Source: Chromobacterium sp. ATCC 53434 (lineage in GTDB: Bacteria > Pseudomonadota > Gammaproteobacteria > Burkholderiales > Chromobacteriaceae). From it: a stretch of 64,000 bases of DNA. A program made the translations under genes and the position numbers. Positions within the stretch are counted from its first letter, which is position 1, and every line of letters begins with the position of its first letter. The notes below the pieces were generated by a model, which was given only the letters and a program-made list of their open reading frames with translations, searched no databases and was not told the DNA's origin. Below, one piece after another: positions 16,618-27,803 of this stretch. The stretch covers positions 4,216,001 to 4,280,000 of the forward strand of contig NZ_CP025429.1 in NCBI RefSeq assembly GCF_002848345.1. Reading direction: 5' to 3'.

Positions 16618-18261
16618 CTACCCCCTCACCGAGAAGCGCGACACCAGTTGCCGCAGATTGACGGCCAGCTGGTTCATATTGTCGATCGCCCGCGAGGCCG
16701 ACTGCGACGCCGCGGCGTTGCTGCTGGCGCTGTGGGCGATCTGCTCGACATGCTGGGCAATGGTCTGGCTGGCCACGCTCTGCTCCCGCAGCGCGTGGGA
16801 AATATCGCCGATCACGGCGACCACGCCGCTGGCGCTGTCCTGGATGCGGGCGATCTCGGAGCCGGCCTGCTCGGCCAGATCCAGCCCGGCCTTCACCCGT
16901 CCCACGGCCTCCTCCATGCTGTGGCGGGAATGCTCGGCGCCCTGCTGCACATCCTGGATCATCGTGGCGATTTCCTGCGTCGCCTGCGCGGTGCGCTCGG
17001 ACAGCTTGCGCACCTCGTCCGCCACCACGGCGAAGCCGCGGCCCATCTCCCCGGCGCGCGCCGCCTCGATCGCCGCGTTCAAGGCCAGCAGATTGGTTTG
17101 GTCGGCGATGTCGCGGATCACCTGCATGATGCTGGAAATCGTCTGCGTCTTGTCGGCCAGGCTGGTGATGATGCCCGAGGTCTGGTCGACCGCCTCGTTG
17201 ATCCGGCGCATCTCCCCCACCGCCTCCGCGATCACCGCGCCGCCGTTCTTGGACAAGGTGCCGGACTCGTTGGCCAGCTGGCGCGCGTCCTGCGAACGGT
17301 CCGAAATGTGATTGACGCTGACCGTCAGTTGCTCGATGGACGCCGCCATCGCGGTGGCCGCCGCGCTCTGCTGCTCCGAGCCCCGCCCCACCGCCTCGGC
17401 CTCCCCGGTCACCTCGCCGCTGACCTTGGACAGCTGCTTGGCGCCGTCGACGATGTCGCGCACCAGCCGTTCCAATTCGAGCTGCATCGCGCCGACGGCC
17501 GCCATCAGGCTGTCCGTGTCGCCGGGCCGAACCTTCACCGCCTCGCCCAGCTGGCCGGCGGCGATGCGCTTGACCACCGCCACCGTATCCTGCGGGTCGG
17601 CGCCCAGTTGCCCCAGCACATTGCGCAATATCATGCCGCCCATGCCCAACAGCGCCAGCAGCGCCACCGCCATCACCCCGCCCAGCAGCATCAGTTCGCG
17701 GCGGAAGGCCACCGCGACATCGTCCAGATAGATGCCGGTGCCGACGATCCAGTGCCAGCGCGGCGTGGTGGTGACATAGGAAATCTTCGGCTGAGGCTGG
17801 TCGAAGCCCGGCTTGCTCCACACGTATTCGCCGTAGCCGCCGCCGCTGGGCGACGAGATCGCGTCCTGGAACAGCGTCTTCAATTCGACGCCGTTCGGAT
17901 CCTTGACGCCGGCCAGATTCTTGCCGATCAGCTCCGGCTTGGCGCCGTGGGCCACGTAGTTCCAGTCGGCGTCATAGGCGAAGAAATAATCGGCCTTCTC
18001 GTAATGCATGGAGCTGATCGCCTTGGACAGCGTGCGCTTGGCGTCCGCCTCGCTGATCTTGCCGTCCGCCACCAGCTTCTCGTAGCTGGAGACCAGGCCC
18101 ACCACGCTCTGCACCAGATTGCGCACCTTGTCCTGCCTGTCCTGCAACATCACCTGCCGCTGGTTGTACACCGATACCACGCCGAGGCCGCACACGACCA
18201 CCGCCACCAGCGCCATCAGGCCGATCAACCGGGCCTTCAGGCTCAAGCCTGCCTTCGTCAT
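16618..18261 (-). CDS. Methyl-accepting chemotaxis protein with single Cache sensor
   Basis: 547 residues from the ATG at 18261, preceded by AAGGAG 6 bases upstream; the longer frame adds 42 unlikely residues. A membrane helix at ~9-31 is followed by a periplasmic sCache_2-type sensor (~40-185; [33 protein letters not shown]). A second membrane helix, a HAMP domain and the cytoplasmic signalling hairpin follow, with the conserved tip [20 protein letters not shown]. It has no CheR/CheB-docking pentapeptide at the end (RFSVRG). Small organic acids are common ligands of such sensors, but the ligand here is unknown. Confidence 0.95.
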   Translation of the reverse strand: MTKAGLSLKARLIGLMALVAVVVCGLGVVSVYNQRQVMLQDRQDKVRNLVQSVVGLVSSYEKLVADGKISEADAKRTLSKAISSMHYEKADYFFAYDADWNYVAHGAKPELIGKNLAGVKDPNGVELKTLFQDAISSPSGGGYGEYVWSKPGFDQPQPKISYVTTTPRWHWIVGTGIYLDDVAVAFRRELMLLGGVMAVALLALLGMGGMILRNVLGQLGADPQDTVAVVKRIAAGQLGEAVKVRPGDTDSLMAAVGAMQLELERLVRDIVDGAKQLSKVSGEVTGEAEAVGRGSEQQSAAATAMAASIEQLTVSVNHISDRSQDARQLANESGTLSKNGGAVIAEAVGEMRRINEAVDQTSGIITSLADKTQTISSIMQVIRDIADQTNLLALNAAIEAARAGEMGRGFAVVADEVRKLSERTAQATQEIATMIQDVQQGAEHSRHSMEEAVGRVKAGLDLAEQAGSEIARIQDSASGVVAVIGDISHALREQSVASQTIAQHVEQIAHSASSNAAASQSASRAIDNMNQLAVNLRQLVSRFSVRG

Positions 18262-18388
18262 TTCCCGCTCCTTCCCCAACCCGCACGTATTCGTACTTAT
18301 TCTGATAGTCACACCACATTCTAGAAACCGGCGTTTCCTGCCGCCACACCGTTTTGTCGCGCCGGCCAAAACCCTCGCGGCGGGCATG

Positions 18389-18413
18389 AAAAAGCCCGGA
18401 CGCGCCGGGCTTT
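18389..18413 (-). terminator. Rho-independent terminator of the second chemoreceptor gene
   Basis: On the minus strand AAAGCCCGG - 5-base loop - CCGGGCTTT is followed by further Ts. It lies 15 bp beyond the stop codon of the chemoreceptor at 18428-20305, so the two chemoreceptor genes are probably separate transcription units. Confidence 0.82.
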
Positions 18414-18427
18414 CGGAACCGCCGCGA

Positions 18428-20305
18428 TCAGACGCGGAAGCTGGAGAACAGCTGTCGCATGCTGCTGGCCGATTGCGACAGGTCCGACAGCGTGTCGCGC
18501 ACCGTCTGCAGCGCGCCGTCGCTGTCGACGATGCGGCCGTTGATCTGCTCGGTGCTCTGCGCGATCAAGGTCGTCGCCTTGTGCTGCTCGCTGGTCGACA
18601 GCGTGATCTCGTTCATCTTGGACATCACCTCCTGCATCGCCTGCTGGATCTGCTCGATGCGCTCCACCGCGCTCTGAGTCAGCTCCACGCCGCCGTCGAC
18701 CGAGCTGACGGTGCGTTGCATATTGTTGACCGCCTGGCTGGTTTCCTCGCGTATCGTGCTGACCATGCCGGAAATCTCCACCGTCGCCTGGCCGGTGCGC
18801 TCGGCCAGCTTCCTGACCTCGTCGGCCACCACCGCGAAGCCGCGGCCCATCTCGCCGGCGCGCGCCGCCTCGATCGCCGCGTTCAGCGCCAACAGATTGG
18901 TCTGGTCGGCGATATCCTTGATCACATTGGTGATGCCGCTGATCTGCTGCGAACGCTGATCCAGCGAGGACAGCATCGTCGACAAGCCCTTCACCGCCTC
19001 CACCGTGCTGTTCATCTCGTTGGAAATCCGCAGCATGCCGCTGGCGCTGTCGCTGGACACGTCGCCGGTATGGGTGACCAGCGTGTCCGCCTCGCGGGCC
19101 GCGTCGGCGATGTGCGAGATGCTGACGGTGATCTCCTCCAGCGTCGCCGCGTTGGAGCTGGACACGTCGGCGATCTGCCGCGAATCGTGGGCCACCTTGT
19201 CCACCGTATGCGTCACGCTCTCGACGCCGCCGGTGACGCGCTCGGCCTCCTCCTTCACCGCGATGAACATCTTCTGCAACTGGCCGATGAAGCGGTTGAA
19301 GGCGGTGGCGGTCTCGGCGATCTCGTCCTGGCCGGTCACCTGGATGCGGCGGGTCAGATCGCCCTCGCCCTGCGAGATTTCCAGCATCGCGTTGCGCAGG
19401 CGGCCCAGGCCGGCCAGCATCTTGCTCAGCATCACGCTGGCGACCGGAATCAGGATCAGCACGCACAGCGCGCCAATGCCGATCACGGTCAGCAACAGGG
19501 TGTTCAGCGGGCCGGTCACCACCGATTCGTCGGTCACCACGCCCAGCAGCCAGTTCGTCCCCTCCACCGGCTGCACTTCGATCAGCTTGCTCTCGCCGCC
19601 GATGCTGATCTCCTGCATCGTGGTATCCGTCGCCAGCTTGGTCAGGCGATCGCCGGTCAACTCCGGCACTTTCTCCGACAGCGGCTTCAGCGTCAGGCTG
19701 GCGTCCGGGTGGGCGATCACCTTGCCGCTCTTGTCGACCAGGAAGGCGAAGCCGTTGCCGCGCAGCTTGACCGACAACACCGTCTTGACCAGATCATCGA
19801 TGAAGATGTCGCCGCCGACCACCGCCTTCAGCCCGGTGCCGTCCTTGACCGGCGATACGAAGGTCACCACCAGCTTCTTGGTGTCGAAATCGACATAAGG
19901 GTCGGACACGCCCGGATTGCCGCTGGATGCCGCCTGCTGGTACCACGGCCGCGCGACCGGGTCGTAGCCCTGCGGCTGCGGCTTCATGTCGGAACGGATC
20001 ATCACGTGGTCGGCGGTGCCGATATACATCATGTCGAAACCGCCGGCCTGGCTCATCCGGGCCAGCGTCTGCCTCGGATCCGGTGTGCCGACCAGCGGAT
20101 TGCCGGCGATCGCCACGCCGACCTTGCTCTTGTACCAACTGCTCACCAGGGCCGAATAGCCCTTGGAGGTCCCGCCCAGCTCATTATCGACGCCCCGGAC
20201 GATTTCATTCCGCATCTGGCCGTAGACCAGCACGGTAATCACCATACCCAGCAATACCAACAGCAGGGCAATAAAAGCAATCAGCTTGACACGCAAAGAG
20301 CGCAT
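18428..20305 (-). CDS. Methyl-accepting chemotaxis protein with double Cache sensor
   Basis: 625 residues from the ATG at 20305 ([11 protein letters not shown]), with GGAG 8 bases upstream. A membrane helix (~8-28) is followed by a ~250-residue periplasmic dCache_1-type sensor; [20 protein letters not shown] is typical of Cache domains that bind amino acids or related compounds. A second membrane helix (~275-300), HAMP and a signalling domain with tip [20 protein letters not shown] follow. The C-terminus (LFSSFRV) lacks a docking pentapeptide. It shares the signalling half with its neighbour at 16618-18261 but has an unrelated sensor. Confidence 0.95.
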   Translation of the reverse strand: MRSLRVKLIAFIALLLVLLGMVITVLVYGQMRNEIVRGVDNELGGTSKGYSALVSSWYKSKVGVAIAGNPLVGTPDPRQTLARMSQAGGFDMMYIGTADHVMIRSDMKPQPQGYDPVARPWYQQAASSGNPGVSDPYVDFDTKKLVVTFVSPVKDGTGLKAVVGGDIFIDDLVKTVLSVKLRGNGFAFLVDKSGKVIAHPDASLTLKPLSEKVPELTGDRLTKLATDTTMQEISIGGESKLIEVQPVEGTNWLLGVVTDESVVTGPLNTLLLTVIGIGALCVLILIPVASVMLSKMLAGLGRLRNAMLEISQGEGDLTRRIQVTGQDEIAETATAFNRFIGQLQKMFIAVKEEAERVTGGVESVTHTVDKVAHDSRQIADVSSSNAATLEEITVSISHIADAAREADTLVTHTGDVSSDSASGMLRISNEMNSTVEAVKGLSTMLSSLDQRSQQISGITNVIKDIADQTNLLALNAAIEAARAGEMGRGFAVVADEVRKLAERTGQATVEISGMVSTIREETSQAVNNMQRTVSSVDGGVELTQSAVERIEQIQQAMQEVMSKMNEITLSTSEQHKATTLIAQSTEQINGRIVDSDGALQTVRDTLSDLSQSASSMRQLFSSFRV

Positions 20306-20705
20306 TCTCGTTCTCCTCATCCCCAATCACATGCGACGCCGTCACAGCCAAAGGCATGCTGTGTCAGGCACTGTTATCATGTATGCCACTACTCCGGTTT
20401 AGTCCGTATCGCCACAAAGCTCAACGGACAATTCCGTGTCGCCGCAACTATCTCGCAGGCATAAGCGATCAGGATTTGATCGCCGTCATGCCATCCCCGC
20501 TCGAACATCCGAACAATCGGACAATATGCTGCCGACACAGCAATTTAAATTGCCCCCCGAATATATGCAATGGCGCACTTACAAATTCCGGCAGAGTCTA
20601 AGCGCAATTTTGGTTAACGATGGTGTCACGCACCCTTATCCCGCGCTGTTCCCACCGTCGGGCCGGTGTTAGCATTCGGCAGACCGATTCCCCACGGAGT
20701 GTGCA
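20306..20705. other. 400-bp intergenic region between divergent genes
   Basis: No convincing gene. It holds the tentative sigma-28 promoter, a hairpin with arms GCGATCA / TGATCGC (20465-20483) and the palindrome CAATTTAAATTG (20541-20552). Its base composition is more AT-rich than the flanking genes. A 78-codon frame at 20436-20672 has no ribosome-binding site or domain signal. Confidence 0.6.
20374..20401 (-). promoter_or_regulatory. Possible sigma-28 (FliA) promoter for the dCache chemoreceptor
   Basis: On the minus strand TAAA (20398-20401) and CATGATAA (20374-20381) are separated by 16 bases, close to the FliA consensus TAAA-N15-GCCGATAA. It is 69 bases from the start codon of the chemoreceptor gene. 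The spacing is one base off and the -10 is imperfect, so this is tentative. Confidence 0.35.
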
Positions 20706-21503
20706 ATGCAGTTGACCGCGATGTTCGTCCACCCGCTGAAATCCACTCGCGGCATAGCCTTCGACCGCGCCTACGCCGGCCCGCTCGGGCTGTTGCACGA
20801 CCGCGAATGGCTGCTGGCGACGCCGGACGGCAATCAGATCACCGCGCGCAGCCATCCGCAGCTGCTCAGAGTCGCCGTCGAGCTGCTGCCGGGCGGCCTG
20901 CTGCTGCGCTATCCGGGCAAGCCGTCGATCTGCGCGCTGGCCACCGCGTTCCAGCGCCCCCACCCGGCCCAGGTCTGGAAAGACAGCTTCGAAGCCTGGC
21001 ACGGCGACGAGAGGCTGGATGCCTGGTTCGCCGACATCGTCGGCTGCGACTGCCGGCTGCTATGGCTTGGCGCCCGCTCCAACCGCGCCTTCAAGCACGG
21101 CGCCGACGGCATGAGCTTCGCCGACGGCTATCCGTTCCTCTTGGTCAACCAGGCCTCGCTGGACGATTTGAACCGCCAGTTGGAGCAGCCGGTCGCGCTG
21201 CGCAATTTCCGTCCCAATCTGGTGGTCTCCGGCGACTACCCGTGGATGGAGGACGAATGGAAGGCGATCCGCATCGGCGACATCGAATTCGAGGTGATGA
21301 AGCCCTGTACCCGCTGCGTGTTGACCACCGTCGATCCGGAACTTGGCGAGAAACGCGCCGACGGCGAGCCGCTGCGCACCCTGGTGCGCACCCGCCGGCT
21401 CGACGAGGGCGTCTGCTTCGGCGTCAATCTGCGCGCCCGCAACGCCGGCATGCTGACCTTGGGCGCGCCGTTGGAGATCGTGGAGGAGCGCTACAGCTTC
21501 TAG
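20706..21503 (+). CDS. MOSC-domain protein (YcbX-like, no ferredoxin domain)
   Basis: 265 residues. An N-terminal MOSC beta-barrel domain (VHPLKSTRGIAFDRA) is followed by a MOSC domain carrying the conserved cysteine region MKPCTRCVLTTVDPE. MOSC proteins bind a molybdenum cofactor; YcbX/YiiM relatives reduce N-hydroxylated compounds. E. coli YcbX has a C-terminal 2Fe-2S ferredoxin domain, which is absent here, so electrons must come from a separate protein. It is 32 bp upstream of glsA on the same strand. Confidence 0.9.
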   Translation: MQLTAMFVHPLKSTRGIAFDRAYAGPLGLLHDREWLLATPDGNQITARSHPQLLRVAVELLPGGLLLRYPGKPSICALATAFQRPHPAQVWKDSFEAWHGDERLDAWFADIVGCDCRLLWLGARSNRAFKHGADGMSFADGYPFLLVNQASLDDLNRQLEQPVALRNFRPNLVVSGDYPWMEDEWKAIRIGDIEFEVMKPCTRCVLTTVDPELGEKRADGEPLRTLVRTRRLDEGVCFGVNLRARNAGMLTLGAPLEIVEERYSF

Positions 21504-21535
21504 ACTGGGCCATTGCCCGTGCTTACAATCGCTGA

Positions 21536-22450
21536 ATGAATCTGCAAGCGCTCATTGAAGATATCCGGCAGCAGGTGCTGCCGTTCTACGGCCAGGGCCG
21601 GGTCGCCGACTACATTCCGGCGCTGGCGGCAGTGCCGCCTCGCCAGTTCGGCTTCGCCATCGCGGCGCTAGACGGCCACGAATACGCCAGCGGCGACGCC
21701 GAGACGCCGTTCTCGATCCAGAGCATCAGCAAGGCCTTCATGCTGGCGCTGACGCTGCAGGCCGACGGCGAGGAGTTGTGGCGCCACGTCGGCAAGGAAC
21801 CGTCCGGCAATCCGTTCAACTCGCTGGTGCAGCTGGAGTACGAGCACGGCATCCCGCGCAATCCCTTCATCAACGCCGGCGCCCTGGCCGTCACCGACCG
21901 CGCGATCGGCCATTTCGGCGACGCCCACGCCCGGCTGCTAGCCTGGCTGCGCGACGAAACCGGCAATGCCGCCTTGTCCGCCGACGCGGCCATCGCCGCG
22001 TCCGAGCGCGAACACGGCGACCGCAACGCCGCGCTGGCCCATTTCATGAAGAGCTACGGCAATCTGGGTCAACCGGTGGCCGCGGTGCTCGGCCAGTACT
22101 TCGACAACTGCAGCATCGCGATGAGCTGCCGCGAGCTGGCGCGCGCCGGCCTGTTTCTCGCCAACCACGGCCTGTCGCCGCAAACCTCGAGACAGTACCT
22201 GACCCGCAGCCAGGCGAAACAGGTGAACGCCGTCATGTTGACCTGCGGCACCTACGACGCCGCCGGCGAATTCGCCTATCGCGTCGGCCTGCCGGTGAAG
22301 AGCGGCGTCGGCGGCGGCCTGCTGGCGGTGATCCCCGGCAAGATGAGCATCGCCGTCTGGAGCCCTCAGCTGGATGCCCGGGGCAACTCGGTGCTGGGCC
22401 TGGAGGCTTTGGACCGCTTCACCACCCAAACCGGCCTCTCCATCTTCTAG
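21536..22450 (+). CDS. glsA: Glutaminase
   Basis: 304 residues. Serine-dependent glutaminase that hydrolyses glutamine to glutamate and ammonia. The beta-lactamase-like SxxK motif is in FSIQSISKAF, and the conserved GNPFNSLVQLE and NPFINAGALAV segments are present. Length matches the bacterial family (~300-310). The adjoining MOSC gene may be co-transcribed. Confidence 0.95.
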   Translation: MNLQALIEDIRQQVLPFYGQGRVADYIPALAAVPPRQFGFAIAALDGHEYASGDAETPFSIQSISKAFMLALTLQADGEELWRHVGKEPSGNPFNSLVQLEYEHGIPRNPFINAGALAVTDRAIGHFGDAHARLLAWLRDETGNAALSADAAIAASEREHGDRNAALAHFMKSYGNLGQPVAAVLGQYFDNCSIAMSCRELARAGLFLANHGLSPQTSRQYLTRSQAKQVNAVMLTCGTYDAAGEFAYRVGLPVKSGVGGGLLAVIPGKMSIAVWSPQLDARGNSVLGLEALDRFTTQTGLSIF

Positions 22451-22500
22451 ACGCGGCGAAACCGGGCGCGACTACGCGGACCCGGTTTTCGAGGGCATGA

Positions 22501-22530
22501 AAAAAGCCAGCTCCTGGGAGCTGGCTTTTT
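22501..22530. terminator. Bidirectional terminator between glsA and rplQ
   Basis: AAAAAGCCAGCTCC - TG - GGAGCTGGCTTTTT is a perfect 14-bp stem with T-runs in both directions. It ends glsA (plus) and the ribosomal superoperon after rplQ (minus, stop at 22547). Confidence 0.93.
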
Positions 22531-22546
22531 CTTTCAACTTCGTCGA

Positions 22547-22942
22547 TTACTCGGCGGAGTCGTCTTCAACTGCAACGGCATCTTCCGGACGGTCCACCAG
22601 CTCTACCAGAGCCATCGGGGCGTTGTCGCCCTTGCGGAAACCGTACTTCAGAATGCGAACGTAACCACCATTGCGGGTAGCGTAGCGCGCGCCGAGCACG
22701 TCAAAGAGTTTAACCACGATATCGCGGTCACGAGTGCGGTCGAACGCCAAACGACGGTTGGCGAGAGACGGCTTTTTGCCGAGCGTGATGAGCGGCTCGG
22801 CCACACGACGCAGTTCCTTGGCCTTCGGCAGCGTGGTCACGATAACTTCGTGCTTCAGCAGCGAGTTGGCCATGTTACGCAGCATCGCCAGACGATGGCT
22901 GGTCGTGCGGTTCAGTTTACGATTACTGTAACGATGACGCAT
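22547..22942 (-). CDS. rplQ: Ribosomal protein L17
   Basis: 131 residues (E. coli 127). Large-subunit protein near the exit-tunnel side. It begins [17 protein letters not shown], the family signature, and ends in an acidic tail (VAVEDDSAE). Last gene of the alpha operon, 24 bp after rpoA, and followed by a strong terminator. Confidence 0.98.
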   Translation of the reverse strand: MRHRYSNRKLNRTTSHRLAMLRNMANSLLKHEVIVTTLPKAKELRRVAEPLITLGKKPSLANRRLAFDRTRDRDIVVKLFDVLGARYATRNGGYVRILKYGFRKGDNAPMALVELVDRPEDAVAVEDDSAE

Positions 22943-22966
22943 TGTTAATGTCCTTTAGTCTCAAAC

Positions 22967-23950
22967 TTACGGCTTTTCCAGACCAGCCGGAGGCCAGTTC
23001 TCGAGCTTCATGCCGAGAGTCAGGCCCTTGGAAGCGAGAACTTCCTTGATCTCGTTCAGCGACTTGCGGCCGAGGTTCGGAGTCTTCAGAAGCTCGGTTT
23101 CGGTACGCTGGATCAGATCGCCGATGTAATAAATGTTCTCTGCTTTCAGGCAGTTGGCCGAACGGACCGTCAGTTCAAGATCGTCTACCGGACGCAGCAG
23201 GATCGGATCGATCGGCGGCGCCTTTTCAACGACTTCTTCAACCGCTGTGCCCTGGAGGTCGGCAAAGATCGACAGCTGATCCATCAGGATGCGGGCCGCG
23301 TTGCGCACGGCCTGCTCCGGCTCGATCACGCCATTGGTCTCGATATCGAGCACCAGGCGGTCGAGGTCGGTACGCTGTTCCACACGGGCGCTTTCCACAG
23401 CGAAGCTCACGCGGCGAACCGGCGAGAAGGAAGCGTCCAGTTGGATGGTACCGATGGAACGGTTGTCGTCATGGCTCAGACGAGTGGACACCGGCTGATA
23501 GCCGCGGCCCTTCTCGATCTTGACCTCCATGTCGATCTTGCCGCCGGAGGAGAGGTGACAAATCACGTGTTCCGGATTGATCACTTCCACATCATGCGGC
23601 AGCTCGATATCGCTAGCCAAGACAGCGCCCTCGCCATCCTTTTTCAAGGTCAGCACGACACTGTCGCGACCATGCAGCTTAAGCACTACGCCCTTGAGGT
23701 TGAGGAGGATGTCGACGACATCCTCCCGCACGCCATCAAGTGCGGAATACTCATGCAAAACGCCAGCGATAGTCACTTCGGTCGGAGCGTAGCCCGGCAT
23801 AGACGACAGCAGGATGCGACGCAGCGAATTGCCCAGAGTATGGGCATAGCCGCGCTCGAACGGCTCCATCGACACGCGAGCGTGAGTGGCGGAAACCGGC
23901 TGTACGTCGATCAGACGAGGTTTCAGAAATTCCGAAGCGCTGTTTTGCAT
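22967..23950 (-). CDS. rpoA: RNA polymerase alpha subunit
   Basis: 327 residues from the ATG at 23950 ([12 protein letters not shown]); AGGGA is 8 bases upstream of it, while an ATG two codons earlier would sit too close. The N-terminal assembly domain contains [14 protein letters not shown]. The C-terminal domain, which binds UP elements and activators, contains [19 protein letters not shown]. Located between rpsD and rplQ as in other proteobacteria. Confidence 0.98.
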   Translation of the reverse strand: MQNSASEFLKPRLIDVQPVSATHARVSMEPFERGYAHTLGNSLRRILLSSMPGYAPTEVTIAGVLHEYSALDGVREDVVDILLNLKGVVLKLHGRDSVVLTLKKDGEGAVLASDIELPHDVEVINPEHVICHLSSGGKIDMEVKIEKGRGYQPVSTRLSHDDNRSIGTIQLDASFSPVRRVSFAVESARVEQRTDLDRLVLDIETNGVIEPEQAVRNAARILMDQLSIFADLQGTAVEEVVEKAPPIDPILLRPVDDLELTVRSANCLKAENIYYIGDLIQRTETELLKTPNLGRKSLNEIKEVLASKGLTLGMKLENWPPAGLEKP

Positions 23951-23973
23951 AGTCATTCCCTAAGAGCTAGCGA

Positions 23974-24594
23974 TTACTTGGAGTAGAATTCCACAACGAG
24001 TTGTTCGTTGATATCGCTAGACAGTTCGGAACGTTCCGGAGCGGATTTGAAAGTGCCTTCCATCTTCTTGGAGTCAACCAGGACCCAAGACGGGAAGCCG
24101 CCTTGCTCGGCCAGAGCCAGGCCTTCAACGATACGAGCCTGCTTCTTAGCCTTCTCGCGGACGGACACTACGTCACCGGCTTTAACCTGGAAGGACGGAA
24201 TGTTCACAACCTGGCCGTTCACAACGATAGCCTTGTGGCTCACCAGCTGGCGCGCTTCGGCGCGAGTGGAGCCAAAGCCCATGCGATATACAACGTTGTC
24301 CAGGCGGGACTCAAGCAGCTTCAGCAGGTTTTCACCCGTGGAGCCCTTGCGACGCACAGCTTCCGCAAAGTAGTTGCGGAACTGACGCTCGAGTACGCCG
24401 TAGATGCGGCGGATTTTCTGCTTTTCACGCAGCTGGACGCCGTAGTCAGACAGGCGGCCGCGACGGGCGCCATGCTGGCCTGGGGCAGCATCCAGTTTGC
24501 ATTTGGAATCCAGTGCACGACGCGCGCTCTTCAGGAAAAGGTCGGTGCCTTCACGACGAGCGAGCTTGCACTTCGGGCCAATATAACGTGCCAT
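23974..24594 (-). CDS. rpsD: Ribosomal protein S4
   Basis: 206 residues, the same as E. coli. 16S rRNA assembly initiator protein; in E. coli it represses its own operon. The S4 domain is clear ([20 protein letters not shown]). It lies between rpsK and rpoA with short gaps (18 and 23 bp), so it is co-transcribed. Confidence 0.98.
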   Translation of the reverse strand: MARYIGPKCKLARREGTDLFLKSARRALDSKCKLDAAPGQHGARRGRLSDYGVQLREKQKIRRIYGVLERQFRNYFAEAVRRKGSTGENLLKLLESRLDNVVYRMGFGSTRAEARQLVSHKAIVVNGQVVNIPSFQVKAGDVVSVREKAKKQARIVEGLALAEQGGFPSWVLVDSKKMEGTFKSAPERSELSSDINEQLVVEFYSK

Positions 24595-24612
24595 GTTCTC
24601 ACACTCTCCGAA

Positions 24613-25008
<396 letters not shown>

Positions 25009-25025
25009 TATCTGTGTTCCTTAGT

Positions 25026-25388
25026 TTACTTCTTGCCGGCGATCGCCTTGCGCGGACCCTTACGGGTACGAGCATTGGTGCGAGTGCGCTGACCGCGGCA
25101 CGGCAGGCCACGACGATGGCGGAAGCCGCGGTAGCAGCCCATGTCCATCAAACGCTTGATGCTCATGGTGATTTCACGACGCAGGTCACCTTCAACGGTG
25201 AACTTGGCGACTTGATCACGCAGAGTCTCCATTTCAGCTTCAGTCAGATCCTTCACCTTGGTGGAAGGATTCACGCCAGCTGCAGCACAAATCTGCTGAG
25301 CGCGAGTCTGACCGACGCCGAAAATTGCCTGCAGGCCGATAACGGCATGCGCATGATTGGGGATATTTACCCCTGCAATACGGGCCAT
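25026..25388 (-). CDS. rpsM: Ribosomal protein S13
   Basis: 120 residues (E. coli 118). Head protein contacting the P-site tRNA and the subunit bridge. It begins [12 protein letters not shown] and carries the [29 protein letters not shown] tail. It follows rpmJ after 70 bp, the usual start of the alpha operon. Confidence 0.98.
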   Translation of the reverse strand: MARIAGVNIPNHAHAVIGLQAIFGVGQTRAQQICAAAGVNPSTKVKDLTEAEMETLRDQVAKFTVEGDLRREITMSIKRLMDMGCYRGFRHRRGLPCRGQRTRTNARTRKGPRKAIAGKK

Positions 25389-25458
25389 ACTCTTTCCTTA
25401 AGCCTTAAGACCTTGAAAAGTTTGCGATTGTATCACGCAAATCCTGGTCTAACAAATG

Positions 25459-25572
25459 TTAGCCTTGTTTTTGCTTGTGACGCGGTTCCGTGCAAATGAC
25501 ACGCAACACGCCTTTGCGACGAATAAGTTTGCAATTACGGCAAATCTTCTTTACAGAAGGCTGTACTCGCAT
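25459..25572 (-). CDS. rpmJ: Ribosomal protein L36 (zinc form)
   Basis: 37 residues, found by translating the minus strand: it begins [15 protein letters not shown] and ends RHKQKQG. The zinc ligands Cys11, Cys14, Cys27 and His32 are all present, so this is the C+ paralogue. It lies between the disrupted infA and rpsM, the standard position. Confidence 0.96.
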   Translation of the reverse strand: MRVQPSVKKICRNCKLIRRKGVLRVICTEPRHKQKQG

Positions 25573-25609
25573 GGTTTAGATCCTTTCAAATCCAAAAAGA
25601 GCAAATGCG

Positions 25610-25828
25610 TTACTTCGCTCGGAACACAATGCGGCTCCGGAACAGATCGCATGGGGTCAACTCCACGCTCACCTTGTCGCCGGGCGGGATGCGGATGCCG
25701 TGCATCCGCATCATCCCGGAGATATGCCCCAGTACCACACGTCCACTTTCAGGCCGGGCCCGGGGAACTCGCGCGAGTCGAATTCACCAGGATCCCGTCC
25801 CGCACCTGGATAGTGTCTTCCTAGCCAT
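25610..25828 (-). pseudogene. infA: Translation initiation factor IF-1, frameshifted
   Basis: From the ATG at 25826-25828 to the stop at 25610-25612 is exactly 73 codons, the IF-1 length, and it sits at the normal infA position between secY and rpmJ. The start frame hits TGA at codon 15 (25784-25786). One base missing in codon 3 shifts the reading so that codons 4-21 give [18 protein letters not shown] in the next frame. One extra C near codon 22 (in a C/G run) restores the original frame, giving [16 protein letters not shown] and ending [10 protein letters not shown]. Several conserved positions are also changed. A working infA elsewhere is expected because IF-1 is essential. Confidence 0.85.
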
Positions 25829-25851
25829 ATAACCCAGTGTCAACTCGTGTG

Positions 25852-27171
25852 TCAGCGGGTAAGGGCGTTGCCTTTGAAGTTGGCCTTCTTCAGCAAGCTC
25901 TCGTACTGATGCGACAACACGTAGGACTGCACCTGAGCCATGAAGTCCATGGTCACCACCACGATGATCAGCAGCGATGTACCACCAAAGTAGAACGGCA
26001 CATTCCACTTCAGGATCAGGAACTCCGGCAGCAGGCAGACCAGCGTGATGTAGATCGCACCGATCAGCGTCAGCCGCAGAATGATTTTCTCGATGTAACG
26101 AGAAGTCTGCTCGCCAGGACGGATGCCCGGGATGAACGCCCCGCTCTTCTTCAGGTTGTCAGCCGTTTCCTTCGGGTTGAAAACCAACGCCGTGTAGAAA
26201 TAGCAGAAGAAGATGATCGCCGCCGCGTACAGCAGCACATAGATCGGCTGGCCCGGGTGCAGCTTGTCAGCCACACCCTTCAACCACGACATGTGCTCGC
26301 CCTGGCCGAACCAACCGAGAACGGTGGCCGGGAACAGGATGATGCTGGAGGCGAAGATCGGAGGAATCACCCCCGCCATGTTGAGCTTGAGCGGCAAATG
26401 CGTGCTCTGGCCCTGCATGACGCGATTGCCTACCTGACGCTTGGCGTAGTTCACCAGGACCTTGCGTTGGCCACGCTCTGCGTAGACCACCACGAAAGTC
26501 ACCAGGATCACCCCGACGAACAACAGGATGGCAAACAAGATGGGCAAGGAGCCCTGACTGGTCAGCGTCAAGGTCTTACCGATCGCAGCCGGAACACCCG
26601 CGGCGATACCCGCGCAGATGATCAGCGAAATACCGTTGCCGATACCACGCTCGGTGATCTGTTCGCCCAACCACATCAGGAACATGGTTCCAGTGACCAG
26701 AGACACCACGGTTGTCAGGTAAAACTCCCACTGAGCAGTCATCACCAGGTTAGGCTGCTTGTACAACATCACCGCAATGCCGAAACTTTGAAAAGTCGCG
26801 AGCCCCACGGTGGCATAACGCGTGTACTGGGTTATCTTGCGACGTCCCGCATCGCCTTCCTTCTTCAGCTGCTTCAGGCTGGGCAGAACCTCGGCCGCAA
26901 GCTGCAGAATGATGGAAGCCGAGATGTACGGCATGATGCCCAGGGCAAATACCGTAAACCTCGAGAGGGCGCCGCCCGAGAACATGTTGAACATGTCGAG
27001 CAGGCCCGTCTGCGATGTGTGGAACAACTTCGCTAGTTCGGCAGGGTTGATACCCGGGACCGGAATATGGGCGCCGATACGATAAACGATCAGCGCGCCG
27101 ATCAGGAACCAGATTCTACGCTTCAGATCACCAAACTTATTGGCATTGGCCACTAGAGAAGTATTCGCCAC
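25852..27171 (-). CDS. secY: Preprotein translocase subunit SecY
   Basis: 439 residues (E. coli 443) with ten membrane helices. It is the core of the SecYEG protein-conducting channel; secE is also in this window. Signatures include [13 protein letters not shown] in the first periplasmic/plug region and [14 protein letters not shown]. It is the last long gene of the spc group, 11 bp after rplO. Confidence 0.97.
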   Translation of the reverse strand: MANTSLVANANKFGDLKRRIWFLIGALIVYRIGAHIPVPGINPAELAKLFHTSQTGLLDMFNMFSGGALSRFTVFALGIMPYISASIILQLAAEVLPSLKQLKKEGDAGRRKITQYTRYATVGLATFQSFGIAVMLYKQPNLVMTAQWEFYLTTVVSLVTGTMFLMWLGEQITERGIGNGISLIICAGIAAGVPAAIGKTLTLTSQGSLPILFAILLFVGVILVTFVVVYAERGQRKVLVNYAKRQVGNRVMQGQSTHLPLKLNMAGVIPPIFASSIILFPATVLGWFGQGEHMSWLKGVADKLHPGQPIYVLLYAAAIIFFCYFYTALVFNPKETADNLKKSGAFIPGIRPGEQTSRYIEKIILRLTLIGAIYITLVCLLPEFLILKWNVPFYFGGTSLLIIVVVTMDFMAQVQSYVLSHQYESLLKKANFKGNALTR

Positions 27172-27182
27172 AAATTTATGCC

Positions 27183-27614
27183 TTATTCAATGCTGCCGCC
27201 GGCAGCCTCGATGGCAGCGCGGGCGCCAGCGGTAACGCTGATACCACGCAGTTTCACTGCGCGCTCAACCTTACCGGACAGGACTACCTTGGCAACTTGT
27301 GCCTGAGCAGCCACCAGACCGGCTTGCTTGAGAGCCAGCAGATCGATTTCATCGACCGGCAGCAGGTTCAGTTCGGACAGGCGAACTTCGCAAACGAAGC
27401 GAGCCGTCAGAGACTTGAAGCCACGCTTCGGCAGGCGACGTTGCAGCGGCATTTGACCGCCTTCGAAGCCTACCTTGTGGAAACCACCAGCGCGGCTCTT
27501 CTGACCCTTGTGGCCGCGGCCGCAAGTCTTGCCCAGGCCGGAACCGATGCCACGGCCGACACGGCGCTTGGCATGCTTGGCGCCGACGCCCGGTTGTACG
27601 GTGTTCAGCAGCAT
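27183..27614 (-). CDS. rplO: Ribosomal protein L15
   Basis: 143 residues (E. coli 144). Late-assembly large-subunit protein. The Gly/Arg/Lys-rich N-terminus ([20 protein letters not shown]) is typical. It follows rpmD by 3 bp, so translation is probably coupled. Confidence 0.98.
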   Translation of the reverse strand: MLLNTVQPGVGAKHAKRRVGRGIGSGLGKTCGRGHKGQKSRAGGFHKVGFEGGQMPLQRRLPKRGFKSLTARFVCEVRLSELNLLPVDEIDLLALKQAGLVAAQAQVAKVVLSGKVERAVKLRGISVTAGARAAIEAAGGSIE

Positions 27615-27617
27615 CTC

Positions 27618-27803
27618 TTAGCCCTCGAATTTGAGCAGGTAGCTGATCTTGTTGATCATGCCACGGTTTTCAGGGGTATCGAGCACTTCAACGGTCTGGC
27701 GGATCTTGCGCAGACCCAGACCACGGGCGCAGGCCTTGTGAGACTCCAGGCGACCGATCAGGCTCTTTACCAGAGTGACCTTGACAGTCTTGGCGTTACT
27801 CAT
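27618..27803 (-). CDS. rpmD: Ribosomal protein L30
   Basis: 61 residues (E. coli 59). Contains the family core [24 protein letters not shown]. Its ATG lies within the last codons of rpsE (8-base overlap), giving coupled translation. Confidence 0.97.
   Translation of the reverse strand: MSNAKTVKVTLVKSLIGRLESHKACARGLGLRKIRQTVEVLDTPENRGMINKISYLLKFEG

Noticed and set aside
20436..20672. 78-codon plus-strand frame in the intergenic region before the MOSC gene
   Set aside because: No ribosome-binding site, no conserved features, and it crosses the likely promoter region of the MOSC gene.
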